Below, in pieces: positions 8,490-16,501 of a stretch of 64,000 nt of DNA. The notes under the pieces were generated by a model. That model saw only the letters and a list, made by a program, of their open reading frames with translations. It did not search any database and was not told where the DNA came from. A program made the translations under genes and the position numbers. Numbering within the stretch: the stretch's first letter is position 1; each line of letters opens with the position of its first letter. Origin of the DNA: Bacteroidota bacterium (GTDB taxonomy: Bacteria; Bacteroidota; Rhodothermia; Balneolales; HLUCCA01); assembly GCA_020832235.1 (NCBI GenBank), contig JAFIEZ010000007.1, positions 469,216-533,215 on the forward strand, written 5' to 3'.

Positions 8490-10616
8490 ATGAATACGTA
8501 TACCTCCGAAAGGGTTCGTAATATTGTCCTGCTAGGTCATGCAGGCTCCGGAAAAACGACCCTCGCCGAAACCATGCTCTTCGAATCCGGAACGATTTCA
8601 CGACGCGGGAATGTAGCTGCCGGCTCAACCGTATCGGACTACCACCCAATTGAGAAAGAGAAACAAAAGTCGGTGTACTCAAGTTTGATGACATTAGACT
8701 GGCGAGGGCATAAAATTAATTTGATTGACACCCCTGGTACGCTCGACTTCTCAGGCGAGTCGTTTGGTTCATTGAAAGTCTCCGATACCTCCATATTCGT
8801 TCTTGATGCTGAACGCGGCGTTGAGGTAGGAACAGAAATGTTCTGGAAACAGGCCGCCAATTATAAGAGTATTCCCATCTTTGTGATTAATAAAGTTGAT
8901 CATCCCAAAGCCGACTTCAATCGTACGCTGGAGATGGCAAAAGAACGATTTGGACGAGAAGTTGTAGCGATTCAATACCCATACGAACAGGGTGAAGGGT
9001 TCCATGCGATAATCGATATTCTGAAAATGACGATGTATGAATTTCCGGAGGAGGGAGGCAAACCAGACAAATTGCCTATTCCGGAGTCGCATCGTGATCG
9101 TGCACAGCTTCTGCATAACGAGCTCATTGAAATCATCGCCGAAAATGACGAAACACTGATGGATGTGTATTTTGAAAAGGGCACACTCGACGAGGAAGAA
9201 CTGATTGACGGGCTCCGCAGCTGTATGCTGAATCGGCAGATATTCCCCGTTTTCTGTCTGTCGGCAGAGCGTAATATGGGTTCAGGCAGACTGATGGGCT
9301 TTATCGATTCGGTTGCACCTGCTCCCACTGAGGTAACCGGCCCGGAATTAGCCCATGGTGGTGAGTACAAAAGCGATAAAGATGGGAAAGCTGGAATCTT
9401 CATATTTAAAACGTACAGCGAGGATCACGTTGGTGATCTGATGTACTTCCGCGTATACAATGGATCCGTTAAGTCGGGTATGGACCTGGTTAATAGCTCA
9501 AATGGCAATTCTTCACGCTTATCTAGCTTGTTTGTTTCTCAGGGCAGTAAAAGGGATGAGGTCTCAGTGTTGAATACGGGCGATATCGGTGCGGTTGTAA
9601 AGCTAAAAGATGCCGGTTTCGGAGATACCTTGCACGAAAAAGGATTTGAGTTTCAGCTTAAATCCATTGAGTATCCGGCACCGACTGTTCGAATGGCGGT
9701 GAAATCCCTGAAAACCGGGGACGAAGACAAAATTGGCATGGCCTTGAATCAGCTCCACCGTGAAGCCCCATCACTGTTTGTGGAACATTCACAAGAACTA
9801 AGACAAATGATTATTGGCGGACAGGGTGAAGAACATCTTGCTTCGATCAAACATAGTCTATCTCATCGTTTTAAGCTGTCTGTGGAATTTGTAGAACCTA
9901 GAATTCCATATAGAGAAACCATAACCAAACCCGTAAAATCGAATTACAAACATAAGAAACAATCAGGTGGAGCGGGTCAGTATGGCGAGGTTCACATGCT
10001 TGTGGAACCCTGGTACGAAGATATGCCGCCACCGCCCGATATTCAGGTAAGAGATGTGCAAACATTCGACCTTCCCTGGGGCGGTAAGTTTGTATTTCAA
10101 AACTGCATCGTAGGTGGTGTGATTGATAACCGCTTTATGCCTGCTATTATTAAAGGTGTAATGGAAAAATTGGAAACGGGACCACTTTCTGGCTGCAGAG
10201 CTCGCGATATCCGGGTATCGGTATACGATGGATCTATGCACTCTGTAGATTCCAATGAGGCCGCATTTAAAACAGCGGGTTTAATGGCGTTTAAAAAAGC
10301 GTTTCTGGATGCTTCTCCTCAGTTGCTGGAGCCTGTGTATAATGTAGAAGTACTGGTACCATCTGAGTTTATGGGTGACGTAATGGGTGACTTATCTACA
10401 CGTCGTGGTCAGATTCAGGGGATGGACTCTGAAGGCTCTCTGCAAACCATAAAAGCCAGAGTACCACTGAGCGAAATGAATCGATATTACACCCAGCTAA
10501 AGTCTATGACTCAGGGTCGGGCTACATATCATATGGAATTTGCTGAGTATGCCCCGGTTCCACGTGATGTACAGGATAGAGTAATGCGTGAGACCATGGA
10601 GCTGGAAGAAGTTTAA
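8490..10616 (+). CDS. EF-G2-type translation factor-like GTPase
   Basis: A 708-residue paralogue of elongation factor G with all five domains. The P-loop is GHAGSGKT (16-23) and the G4 motif NKVD is at 134-137. The G3 motif is DTPGTLDF (80-87) where canonical EF-G has DTPGHVDF, so the catalytic histidine position is Thr84. EF-G2 relatives also deviate here, so this is probably not the housekeeping translocase. The start is ATG 8490, with AGAAAGG ten bases upstream; the frame runs up to a TTG at 8430 without a ribosome site. A strong terminator follows. Confidence 0.88.
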   Translation: MNTYTSERVRNIVLLGHAGSGKTTLAETMLFESGTISRRGNVAAGSTVSDYHPIEKEKQKSVYSSLMTLDWRGHKINLIDTPGTLDFSGESFGSLKVSDTSIFVLDAERGVEVGTEMFWKQAANYKSIPIFVINKVDHPKADFNRTLEMAKERFGREVVAIQYPYEQGEGFHAIIDILKMTMYEFPEEGGKPDKLPIPESHRDRAQLLHNELIEIIAENDETLMDVYFEKGTLDEEELIDGLRSCMLNRQIFPVFCLSAERNMGSGRLMGFIDSVAPAPTEVTGPELAHGGEYKSDKDGKAGIFIFKTYSEDHVGDLMYFRVYNGSVKSGMDLVNSSNGNSSRLSSLFVSQGSKRDEVSVLNTGDIGAVVKLKDAGFGDTLHEKGFEFQLKSIEYPAPTVRMAVKSLKTGDEDKIGMALNQLHREAPSLFVEHSQELRQMIIGGQGEEHLASIKHSLSHRFKLSVEFVEPRIPYRETITKPVKSNYKHKKQSGGAGQYGEVHMLVEPWYEDMPPPPDIQVRDVQTFDLPWGGKFVFQNCIVGGVIDNRFMPAIIKGVMEKLETGPLSGCRARDIRVSVYDGSMHSVDSNEAAFKTAGLMAFKKAFLDASPQLLEPVYNVEVLVPSEFMGDVMGDLSTRRGQIQGMDSEGSLQTIKARVPLSEMNRYYTQLKSMTQGRATYHMEFAEYAPVPRDVQDRVMRETMELEEV

Positions 10617-10643
10617 CTGTCTGTCATTTATGATAGTTATCCC

Positions 10644-10680
10644 AAGGCACAGTGTTATTAGTAGCACTGTGCCTTTTTTT
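10644..10680 (+). terminator. Rho-independent terminator after the EF-G-like gene
   Basis: AAGGCACAGTG pairs with CACTGTGCCTT around a ten-base loop and is followed by seven T residues. It points to plus-strand transcription; the other side has only two T residues after the stem. Confidence 0.93.
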
Positions 10681-10693
10681 GATAAGAAAGGGG

Positions 10694-12070
10694 CTAGTTT
10701 TCTCTTGAGAATGGTGGTGTTAACGGCAACGGATCTAACCGGGGTGATAAATCAAACTCGGGTCGGGATGGTCTTTTTTCGGGTGACCACCGAAACCCAC
10801 TTATGCGAAAACCTTCTAGTTCCGCACGCTCTTCCAGAGCTTCTCCATCTACACCATCAACAACACGCATATGGTCTACTTCACCGCCATTGAAATAGAT
10901 ATAAATTCTGCTCCCACGTACATTTATTGCTCCATCCGCATTATCCTCACTATCGGTAGCATGAAGCAGAAGCTCCGCATTATCAAGCAAATGTAATTCA
11001 CTTACACTGTCGTCCTCAAAAAATACCTGCAAACGATCTCCCCTCATCTGATGTATCCGAGCAGTAATGGAGTCTTTTTGTGCTGCAAATGGCGTACCCG
11101 AGGCGGTTAATGTTTGAAGGGTATCATTCTTCAGCTGAATATCAATTTCATCGCCATTTAGTTCAATCTGTTCGTACCAGACAATAGGTTGTTCTCGAAG
11201 TTGAATGAGTTCAAGCTCTTCGTCGTACATAGAATATCCACTCAAAGAGGCATATTCCGCCTCCCAAAGAGATACATTGCCCTCAGCTGTAATAATATTA
11301 AAGGTATCTTTTCTGTTGATGGTGATTCGGTCTGACCAAAGCCAGGTTGTGTCGGATGTTGCTGCGCTTTCGTCAATGCTCACTCTTCTCAGGATGGCAT
11401 TTCCATCAATAAGCCTGCGACCTGTAGAATCTGCTTCTACGAAGTTGCCACGCAGACGCGATCGGTTTTCATCGTCTTGTAAGTACACATTTCCGTAGAG
11501 CACATAGTCTCCTGATCGCCTGTTTGTGAACATCGAGTCGGCTTCAATGTACTGCAAAGAATCGGCCAACTGAACATTTCCGCGAAATACAGCACTGTCG
11601 TTTTGGTTAAAATAAACACCTTCCATAGCCTGCATCACCCCGTCTTCATCTTTCAGCCAAACCGGTTTGTTGAAGAGTGCTATTTCAGATATAAAACTGT
11701 AAATCGCCTCTTCGCTGTATATGGTAGCCGTTTGCGTGCTTATTATTACCTGACCAGACAGTGAACTTATTTCCGTGTTTATATTATACCTTATGAAGTC
11801 GGCAAATATGAGCTCTTTTTCAGTTTCAATACGAAGGTTACCGTATCCCAACACTTCACCTCGATCAACATAGTGCCATGCACTGTCTGCATCAATAGTT
11901 AGATCTGTTGTACGCAGCCTTACATTGCCTGTAAGCTTTAGAATCGGGCCGTCACTTGTCATTACACGGGCTTGCCTGTCTGAGCGCAATATATCTACCT
12001 GGGTTTGCGCTTTGATACCAGCTGGCAAGAATAAAGAACACAGTACGAGGCAAATGAAAAACGATTTCAT
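10694..12070 (-). CDS. OstA/LptA-like periplasmic protein
   Basis: A 458-residue secreted protein with a signal peptide (MKSFFICLVLCSLFLPAGIKAQ). It has repeated beta-strand segments of the OstA type: ILKLTGNVRLRTTDLTIDAD, SLSGQVIISTQTATIYSEE, VFRGNVQLADSLQYIEAD and later repeats. Proteins of this fold carry lipopolysaccharide across the periplasm. It is much longer than E. coli LptA (about 185 residues), as is usual in Bacteroidota. The C-terminus is proline-rich (SPRLDPLPLTPPFS) and of unknown meaning. The start codon overlaps the stop of the lptC-like gene (TAATG), so the two are translationally coupled. Confidence 0.82.
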   Translation of the reverse strand: MKSFFICLVLCSLFLPAGIKAQTQVDILRSDRQARVMTSDGPILKLTGNVRLRTTDLTIDADSAWHYVDRGEVLGYGNLRIETEKELIFADFIRYNINTEISSLSGQVIISTQTATIYSEEAIYSFISEIALFNKPVWLKDEDGVMQAMEGVYFNQNDSAVFRGNVQLADSLQYIEADSMFTNRRSGDYVLYGNVYLQDDENRSRLRGNFVEADSTGRRLIDGNAILRRVSIDESAATSDTTWLWSDRITINRKDTFNIITAEGNVSLWEAEYASLSGYSMYDEELELIQLREQPIVWYEQIELNGDEIDIQLKNDTLQTLTASGTPFAAQKDSITARIHQMRGDRLQVFFEDDSVSELHLLDNAELLLHATDSEDNADGAINVRGSRIYIYFNGGEVDHMRVVDGVDGEALEERAELEGFRISGFRWSPEKRPSRPEFDLSPRLDPLPLTPPFSREN

Positions 12071-12654
12071 TAATTCTGTCGCTCCGTATCTAAAGTAAAT
12101 CTGCCGGTAACTCTTTCAATCACATATTCCTGTAGGCGGTCGTCACCAATCAGTCCGTGACCAGTTATACTATCACGTGGTGTGATGATAGTAACAAAAG
12201 CATCTGTGCTAATAGAACGGTCTTGCTGAAACCAGGTCAATTCCTGTGTTTTAAGCGTTTGTTCATCTACAGTAGTTATAACTACATCACCTTGAAGAAA
12301 GAATTCACCCCTTCGATTGTGATATATGGCCTTATTTGCAGTTACATCTGTTTCAGTATTACCTAATGTGTCTCTAACCTGAATGTGCAGAGGTCCGTTT
12401 AATGTTGTCTCACCTCCGTCTTGTGTATCAATGGTTGTCGCAAAGGGACTCGTAATTCTTATAAACCTGCGACGGTCTTGCATAATATCCATGGTTACAT
12501 TCCATGTTTCAGTAGCATAGTTTGTCGTGTCAGATAGAGCCTGTTCGATGGATTGTCTGTCGTATTCTGTCAGGCTGTTGCAAGCTGCTACGGATAAGAA
12601 TACAGCAAGCGTAATAACATACTTACCCTGTACCAAAAATGCGATCACCGGCAT
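12070..12654 (-). CDS. LptC-like lipoprotein
   Basis: A predicted LPS export lipoprotein of 194 residues. The N-terminus has a hydrophobic signal ending in the lipobox-like LSVAAC, so a lipid anchor on the cysteine is expected. The body has LptC/OstA-type segments: TLNGPLHIQVRD, ADVTANKAIYHNRRGEFFLQGDV in altered form, and a C-terminal TGRFTLDTE. I chose ATG 12654, which overlaps the end of upp by 32 bases; an upstream ATG at 12687 is possible but puts 16 polar residues before the signal. It sits directly before the OstA-like gene, which supports the LPS transport role. Confidence 0.78.
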   Translation of the reverse strand: MPVIAFLVQGKYVITLAVFLSVAACNSLTEYDRQSIEQALSDTTNYATETWNVTMDIMQDRRRFIRITSPFATTIDTQDGGETTLNGPLHIQVRDTLGNTETDVTANKAIYHNRRGEFFLQGDVVITTVDEQTLKTQELTWFQQDRSISTDAFVTIITPRDSITGHGLIGDDRLQEYVIERVTGRFTLDTERQN

Positions 12655-13261
12655 CACCCAGTCCAGGAACGATATATGCGTTTTCATTGAGTTTCTCGTC
12701 AACAGAAGCAGTTATTATTGGAACATCCGGATGAGACTGCTGAACTCGTTCAACACCCTCGGGTGCGGCTATAAGACACATAAAACGGATGCGTTTCACA
12801 CCTTTGTTTTTCAGGTAATTAATGGCATCGCAGGCCGAACCACCAGTGGCAAGCATAGGATCAACCAGAAGTACTGTGCCTTCTGCCAAACCCGTCTTTG
12901 GTAAATTAACGTAGTACTCAACGGGTTTATGCGTTGCTTCATCGCGATAAATACCAAGATGCCCAATTTTTGCTTCTGGAATAAACTGGGTTATAGCATG
13001 TACAAGTCCCAGACCTGCGCGAAGAATTGGAACTACAATTACCTGCGTATCAATTTCAAATCCATCAGTTAATTGAATTGGAGTTTCAACGCTCACTTTT
13101 TTTAGAGGCAGCTTATCCAGTGCATGGTAAGCCAGAATAGTTGCCAGCCTGTTTAACACCGGTCTAAAAACGGCAGATGGCGTTTCTTTATTTCTAAGGA
13201 TAGTGAGGTCTCTGGCTACAACAGGGTGTTCAACTATCGTAACAGAAGCAGGTAATTGCAT
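12623..13261 (-). CDS. upp: Uracil phosphoribosyltransferase
   Basis: A pyrimidine salvage enzyme that makes UMP from uracil and PRPP. The PRPP-binding loop is DPMLATGGSACDAI, PILRAGLGLVHA is near residue 75, and the C-terminal uracil-binding region ends in GLGDAGDRIFGTG. At 212 residues it is normal length. It lies five bases after the AGCS symporter gene and overlaps the lptC-like gene, so it is probably transcribed with both. Confidence 0.96.
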   Translation of the reverse strand: MQLPASVTIVEHPVVARDLTILRNKETPSAVFRPVLNRLATILAYHALDKLPLKKVSVETPIQLTDGFEIDTQVIVVPILRAGLGLVHAITQFIPEAKIGHLGIYRDEATHKPVEYYVNLPKTGLAEGTVLLVDPMLATGGSACDAINYLKNKGVKRIRFMCLIAAPEGVERVQQSHPDVPIITASVDEKLNENAYIVPGLGDAGDRIFGTG

Positions 13262-13266
13262 ATGGA

Positions 13267-14919
13267 TTAGATTTTCATTCGTTTAAAGTAGTCGGTGCCT
13301 AGTTTGGCAACTATACCAGACAGGAAGAATAACCCTATGATGTTTGGAATCGTCATAGCTCCCAATGCAATATCTCCAATGGCCCACACCATGGTAAGGG
13401 ATAGTATTGCACCTACAAAGTGCATAATTACGTAGACAATACGATAATATAATACAGACTTATCGCCGAACAGGTAATGTATAGATCGCTCCCCATAGTA
13501 GCTCCAGCTGATGCTGGTTGAAATCCCAAACAATATTACGCATATGGTTACCAGAAAACGACCGCCGGGTATAATAGGAGCCAAACCTTTATCGAATGCA
13601 TAACTTGTAAGGCTGGCCCCGTTTTCGATCACGTTCCCAAATATTTCTCTGGTTTGATTACCGGAGTCAAAAAATGCAACCTGGCCTTCGCGTAAACTAG
13701 GACCGGATATACGTCCATTGAAGACTTCAGTTTGCTCTACATTTGCGAAAATGGTGTCTATTGAGACTCCAAATCGGGTAAGCTGACCATTTTGAGGAAT
13801 CCCATCAATCACAAATAAAGACGAATCGTCTGCATCTTCACCAAACGGATCGGCAATCATAACCACGGTATCTGCCGAGTTAAGAGATATGGTGGAGGGG
13901 TGCTTGCTGTCCCAAACACCGGTTATGATGATTACCAGTCCGGTCATGGTACAAATCAAAAGCGTATCAATGAACGGCTCGAGCAGTGCTACAACTCCCT
14001 CTCGCACGGGCTCATCTGTCTTGGCAGCAGCGTGAGCTATTGGAGCAGATCCCTGGCCGGCTTCGTTGGAGAAAAGTCCTCTTCGAATACCCCATACTAA
14101 TGTAGTCATAATGGCACCGGAACCGATGCCATAGGCACCTGCTTCGGGGCTGAAAGCTGAGCTTACGATAAATCCGAGTGTAGGAATTACCTGTTCGTAA
14201 TTCATCAGAAGTATTACTAGCGCTCCTAGCACGTAAAGAATCGCCATTAAAGGCGTTAACCTTGCAGTTACAGCTCCAATACGTTTAATACCACCAATAA
14301 TTACAACGGCTACGATAGAGGCCGTTATCAGCCCTGTAATTGCATAGGGAATATTGAAAATTGTATTTACGGTGTCTGCAACGGAGTTGGCCTGAACAGC
14401 GTTACCGGTTAAAAATGAGCATATTACGGCTGCAACAGCAAACGTAACGGCAAGCCACTTCCAGCGAGCACCCAAACCACGCTCAATGTAGTACATCGGC
14501 CCACCTGATACGGTGCCATCTTTGTTTTTTACACGAAAATGAACGGCTAGCGTACATTCGGAATACTTAACAGCCATACCGAGTATGGCTGTTACCCACA
14601 TCCAGAAAAGAGCTCCTGGACCGCCATAATGAATGGCTAAGGCAACACCGGCAATGTTACCTATACCCACTGTTGCTGAAAGAGCTGTACTTAAAGCCTG
14701 AAAGTGATTGACATCACCATCATCATTAGGATCGTCATAGTATCCGGTTACAACACGGAGGCCATGAGTAAATCGCCTTACCTGTACAAATCCTAATCGT
14801 ATGGTAATGAAAATCCCGTAACCAAGAAGAAGGACTATTATAAAAGGGAAAAAGCTAGGTGTAGCCCAGATAAGGTCATTTAGTGTATTGACGATGCTTT
14901 CAAATAACTCCATGAGCAT
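13267..14919 (-). CDS. Sodium:alanine symporter (AGCS family)
   Basis: An inner-membrane sodium-coupled amino acid importer of 550 residues. Family signatures are GNIAGVALAIHYGGPGALFWMW, NKDGTVSGGPMYYIERGLG in part, and RRGLFSNEAGQGSAPIAHAAA. About 100 residues between two helices (roughly 325-430) form a polar, aspartate-rich loop absent from the usual 450-480-residue members. The start may be ATG 14919 or the next ATG at 14913. The substrate is probably alanine or glycine by family; it cannot be read from sequence. It heads the minus-strand run with upp. Confidence 0.93.
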   Translation of the reverse strand: MLMELFESIVNTLNDLIWATPSFFPFIIVLLLGYGIFITIRLGFVQVRRFTHGLRVVTGYYDDPNDDGDVNHFQALSTALSATVGIGNIAGVALAIHYGGPGALFWMWVTAILGMAVKYSECTLAVHFRVKNKDGTVSGGPMYYIERGLGARWKWLAVTFAVAAVICSFLTGNAVQANSVADTVNTIFNIPYAITGLITASIVAVVIIGGIKRIGAVTARLTPLMAILYVLGALVILLMNYEQVIPTLGFIVSSAFSPEAGAYGIGSGAIMTTLVWGIRRGLFSNEAGQGSAPIAHAAAKTDEPVREGVVALLEPFIDTLLICTMTGLVIIITGVWDSKHPSTISLNSADTVVMIADPFGEDADDSSLFVIDGIPQNGQLTRFGVSIDTIFANVEQTEVFNGRISGPSLREGQVAFFDSGNQTREIFGNVIENGASLTSYAFDKGLAPIIPGGRFLVTICVILFGISTSISWSYYGERSIHYLFGDKSVLYYRIVYVIMHFVGAILSLTMVWAIGDIALGAMTIPNIIGLFFLSGIVAKLGTDYFKRMKI

Positions 14920-15154
14920 AAAATGAGTTTGTATTTAACGACTCGGTCAAGGTATAAAAAGTTTGGCAATATCTTCAAAAACAACCTAAAAAAACATCTT
15001 AAAACTATACCGGGAATTATATATACTTCTTGAATGTTGCAAGTTTGGTAAAGACAAAGCTTTACACTTTTCAGATTGGCTAAGGAGTATTCATTCAATT
15101 ACGATAATACATAGTTCAGGAACAAGTTTTGTATAAACCAATTAATAAGCAATT

Positions 15155-15442
15155 ATGACAAAAGCAGATATTGTAGATATCATCTCGTCTTCAACAGGTA
15201 TCTCAAAAGTAGAAACAGAAGCCGTTGTTAAGGGTTTTATGGAAACCGTAATCCAAGCCATGAAAAAGGGTGAAACCATTGAGCTCAGGGGGTTTGGTAG
15301 CTTCAAAGTGGTGAAACGGGCCAAGCGCGTTGCCCGAAACCCCAAAACTAATCAGGAAGTACTCGTGCCAGAGCAGTTTGTTCCCGTACTCAAAGTTTCA
15401 AAAGAATTTAAATCGTCTGTTCATGATGCTATGTCATCTTGA
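15155..15442 (+). CDS. HU/IHF-family DNA-binding protein
   Basis: A 95-residue nucleoid protein that bends DNA as a dimer. The N-terminal helices (MTKADIVDIISSSTGISK) are followed by the family signature LRGFGSFKVVKRAKRVARNPKT, the beta arm, and the closing VPVLKVSKEFK. HU and IHF subtypes cannot be separated with confidence here. It is divergent from the AGCS gene across 235 bases in which I found no clear promoter. Confidence 0.94.
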   Translation: MTKADIVDIISSSTGISKVETEAVVKGFMETVIQAMKKGETIELRGFGSFKVVKRAKRVARNPKTNQEVLVPEQFVPVLKVSKEFKSSVHDAMSS

Positions 15443-15552
15443 TGGAATGCATGTTTTTTTAAAAACTTTTCCAAAGTATTGTTATATTAGCAGTCTTTGA
15501 AGCGAAAAGCATTTTTAGTAATGCACAACCATTTAAATGAAAGGTGATATAT

Positions 15553-15642
15553 ATGCCAAGTGGCAAGAAAAGAAAGCGCGCTAAAATCGCCAAGCACAAG
15601 CGAAAGAAGCGTCTGCGCAAAAACAGACATAAGAAGAAGTAG
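15553..15642 (+). CDS. 29-residue basic COX24/AURKAIP1-type protein
   Basis: A very short gene with an excellent ribosome site (GAAAGGTGAT just upstream of ATG 15553) and a TAG stop. The product starts MPSGKKRKRAKIAKHKRKK and ends RKNRHKKK; more than half the residues are Lys or Arg. It matches my memory of the bacterial family annotated as AURKAIP1/COX24 domain proteins (Pfam COX24_C), whose mitochondrial relative is a small-ribosomal-subunit protein. A ribosome-bound role is therefore likely but inferred. It sits between the HU gene and an inverted repeat that could end its transcript. Confidence 0.85.
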   Translation: MPSGKKRKRAKIAKHKRKKRLRKNRHKKK

Positions 15643-15698
15643 TAATCGCTGCGGCGCTTTCACTTCGGTTTCCCGCATGTCACGGGGTAATCACATTA

Positions 15699-15733
15699 AA
15701 AGAGTTCGTCATGCCATGCATAACGAACTCTTT
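15699..15733. terminator. Inverted repeat, probable terminator between convergent genes
   Basis: AAAGAGTTCGT pairs perfectly with ACGAACTCTTT around a 13-base loop. It lies after the 29-residue gene and before the end of the convergent gene at 15797. The T-runs are short on both sides, so termination strength is uncertain. Confidence 0.55.
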
Positions 15734-15796
15734 CTGTTTAATTAACACAGCTACAAAGCGCAGCACATGGAAAAGGGTAATTTTGACCGAAATGTG

Positions 15797-16450
15797 TCAG
15801 GCTGCCAGTGATTCTGCTGTTTGTGCGGCAATCTGTACAATTCGATTGGAACGTACCAAAATTAATTGAAACCTCTTTGAGATAAAGTCGAGGATATCAT
15901 TCAATTCATTCTGTTTTTCCAATGTAAATTGAAAATATGAGATAAGGCTCATATCAGATAAAAATCGACCCTGTACATCGCCATCAATTTCGATGTGCCA
16001 ACGAGATATGATATAATCTGCCGGTAATACTTCTCCAATGCGTCTGTTCATGGAATCCATCCAGTTGCTAGCGAGATCCAGACGCCAATTAGTAGTGTTT
16101 AAATTACGTCCGTTTAAAATATAATCCTGATTGAACCCCCAGGTAACCTCAACGTCCATATTGGGCTTAAGCTCAGATGATTTGATACCGTTCTCCTTGG
16201 TCAGCAGGGGATGTTTCCCCATTCCAGATAGCTGTTTTGCCAATGATACCTCACGAAATTTGTCCCAATCGAAATTAATGGTAACATGACTCATGTAAGG
16301 AGATATATCACTTAAATCAATTCTTAATTCTAACCCGATGGCATTGATGTTTTGTTCATTCCAGACTACAAATTCTTCGGTTTTAATATTTTTTCTGCTT
16401 AAGTCTGCTTTAATGCGGTTAATAAATGAGTTAAATATTGGATACTGCAT
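15797..16450 (-). CDS. Protein of unknown function
   Basis: I do not recognise this 217-residue protein. It has no signal peptide, no membrane helix and no cysteine. The first half alternates beta-like stretches (IGLELRIDLSDI, SHVTINFDWDKF); aromatic residues are frequent, with many Asn/Asp, and the C-terminal 50 residues look helical (TLEKQNELNDILDFISKRF). The ATG at 16450 has AAAGG about ten bases upstream. It is divergent from the NFACT gene with only 51 bases between the starts. A soluble cytoplasmic protein is the only safe reading. Confidence 0.7.
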   Translation of the reverse strand: MQYPIFNSFINRIKADLSRKNIKTEEFVVWNEQNINAIGLELRIDLSDISPYMSHVTINFDWDKFREVSLAKQLSGMGKHPLLTKENGIKSSELKPNMDVEVTWGFNQDYILNGRNLNTTNWRLDLASNWMDSMNRRIGEVLPADYIISRWHIEIDGDVQGRFLSDMSLISYFQFTLEKQNELNDILDFISKRFQLILVRSNRIVQIAAQTAESLAA

Positions 16451-16501
16451 ACTGTTCAGCCTTTTTAACTTCGAAGCGCTTTCAAGAGCACCTTATTTAA
16501 A

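Noticed and set aside
10588..10893. Open frame across the end of the EF-G-like gene and antisense to the OstA-like gene
   Set aside because: It crosses a strong terminator, has no ribosome site, and its product looks like random antisense translation.
12655..12702. Longer N-terminus for the LptC-like protein
   Set aside because: It would place 16 polar residues before the lipoprotein signal and lies wholly inside upp.
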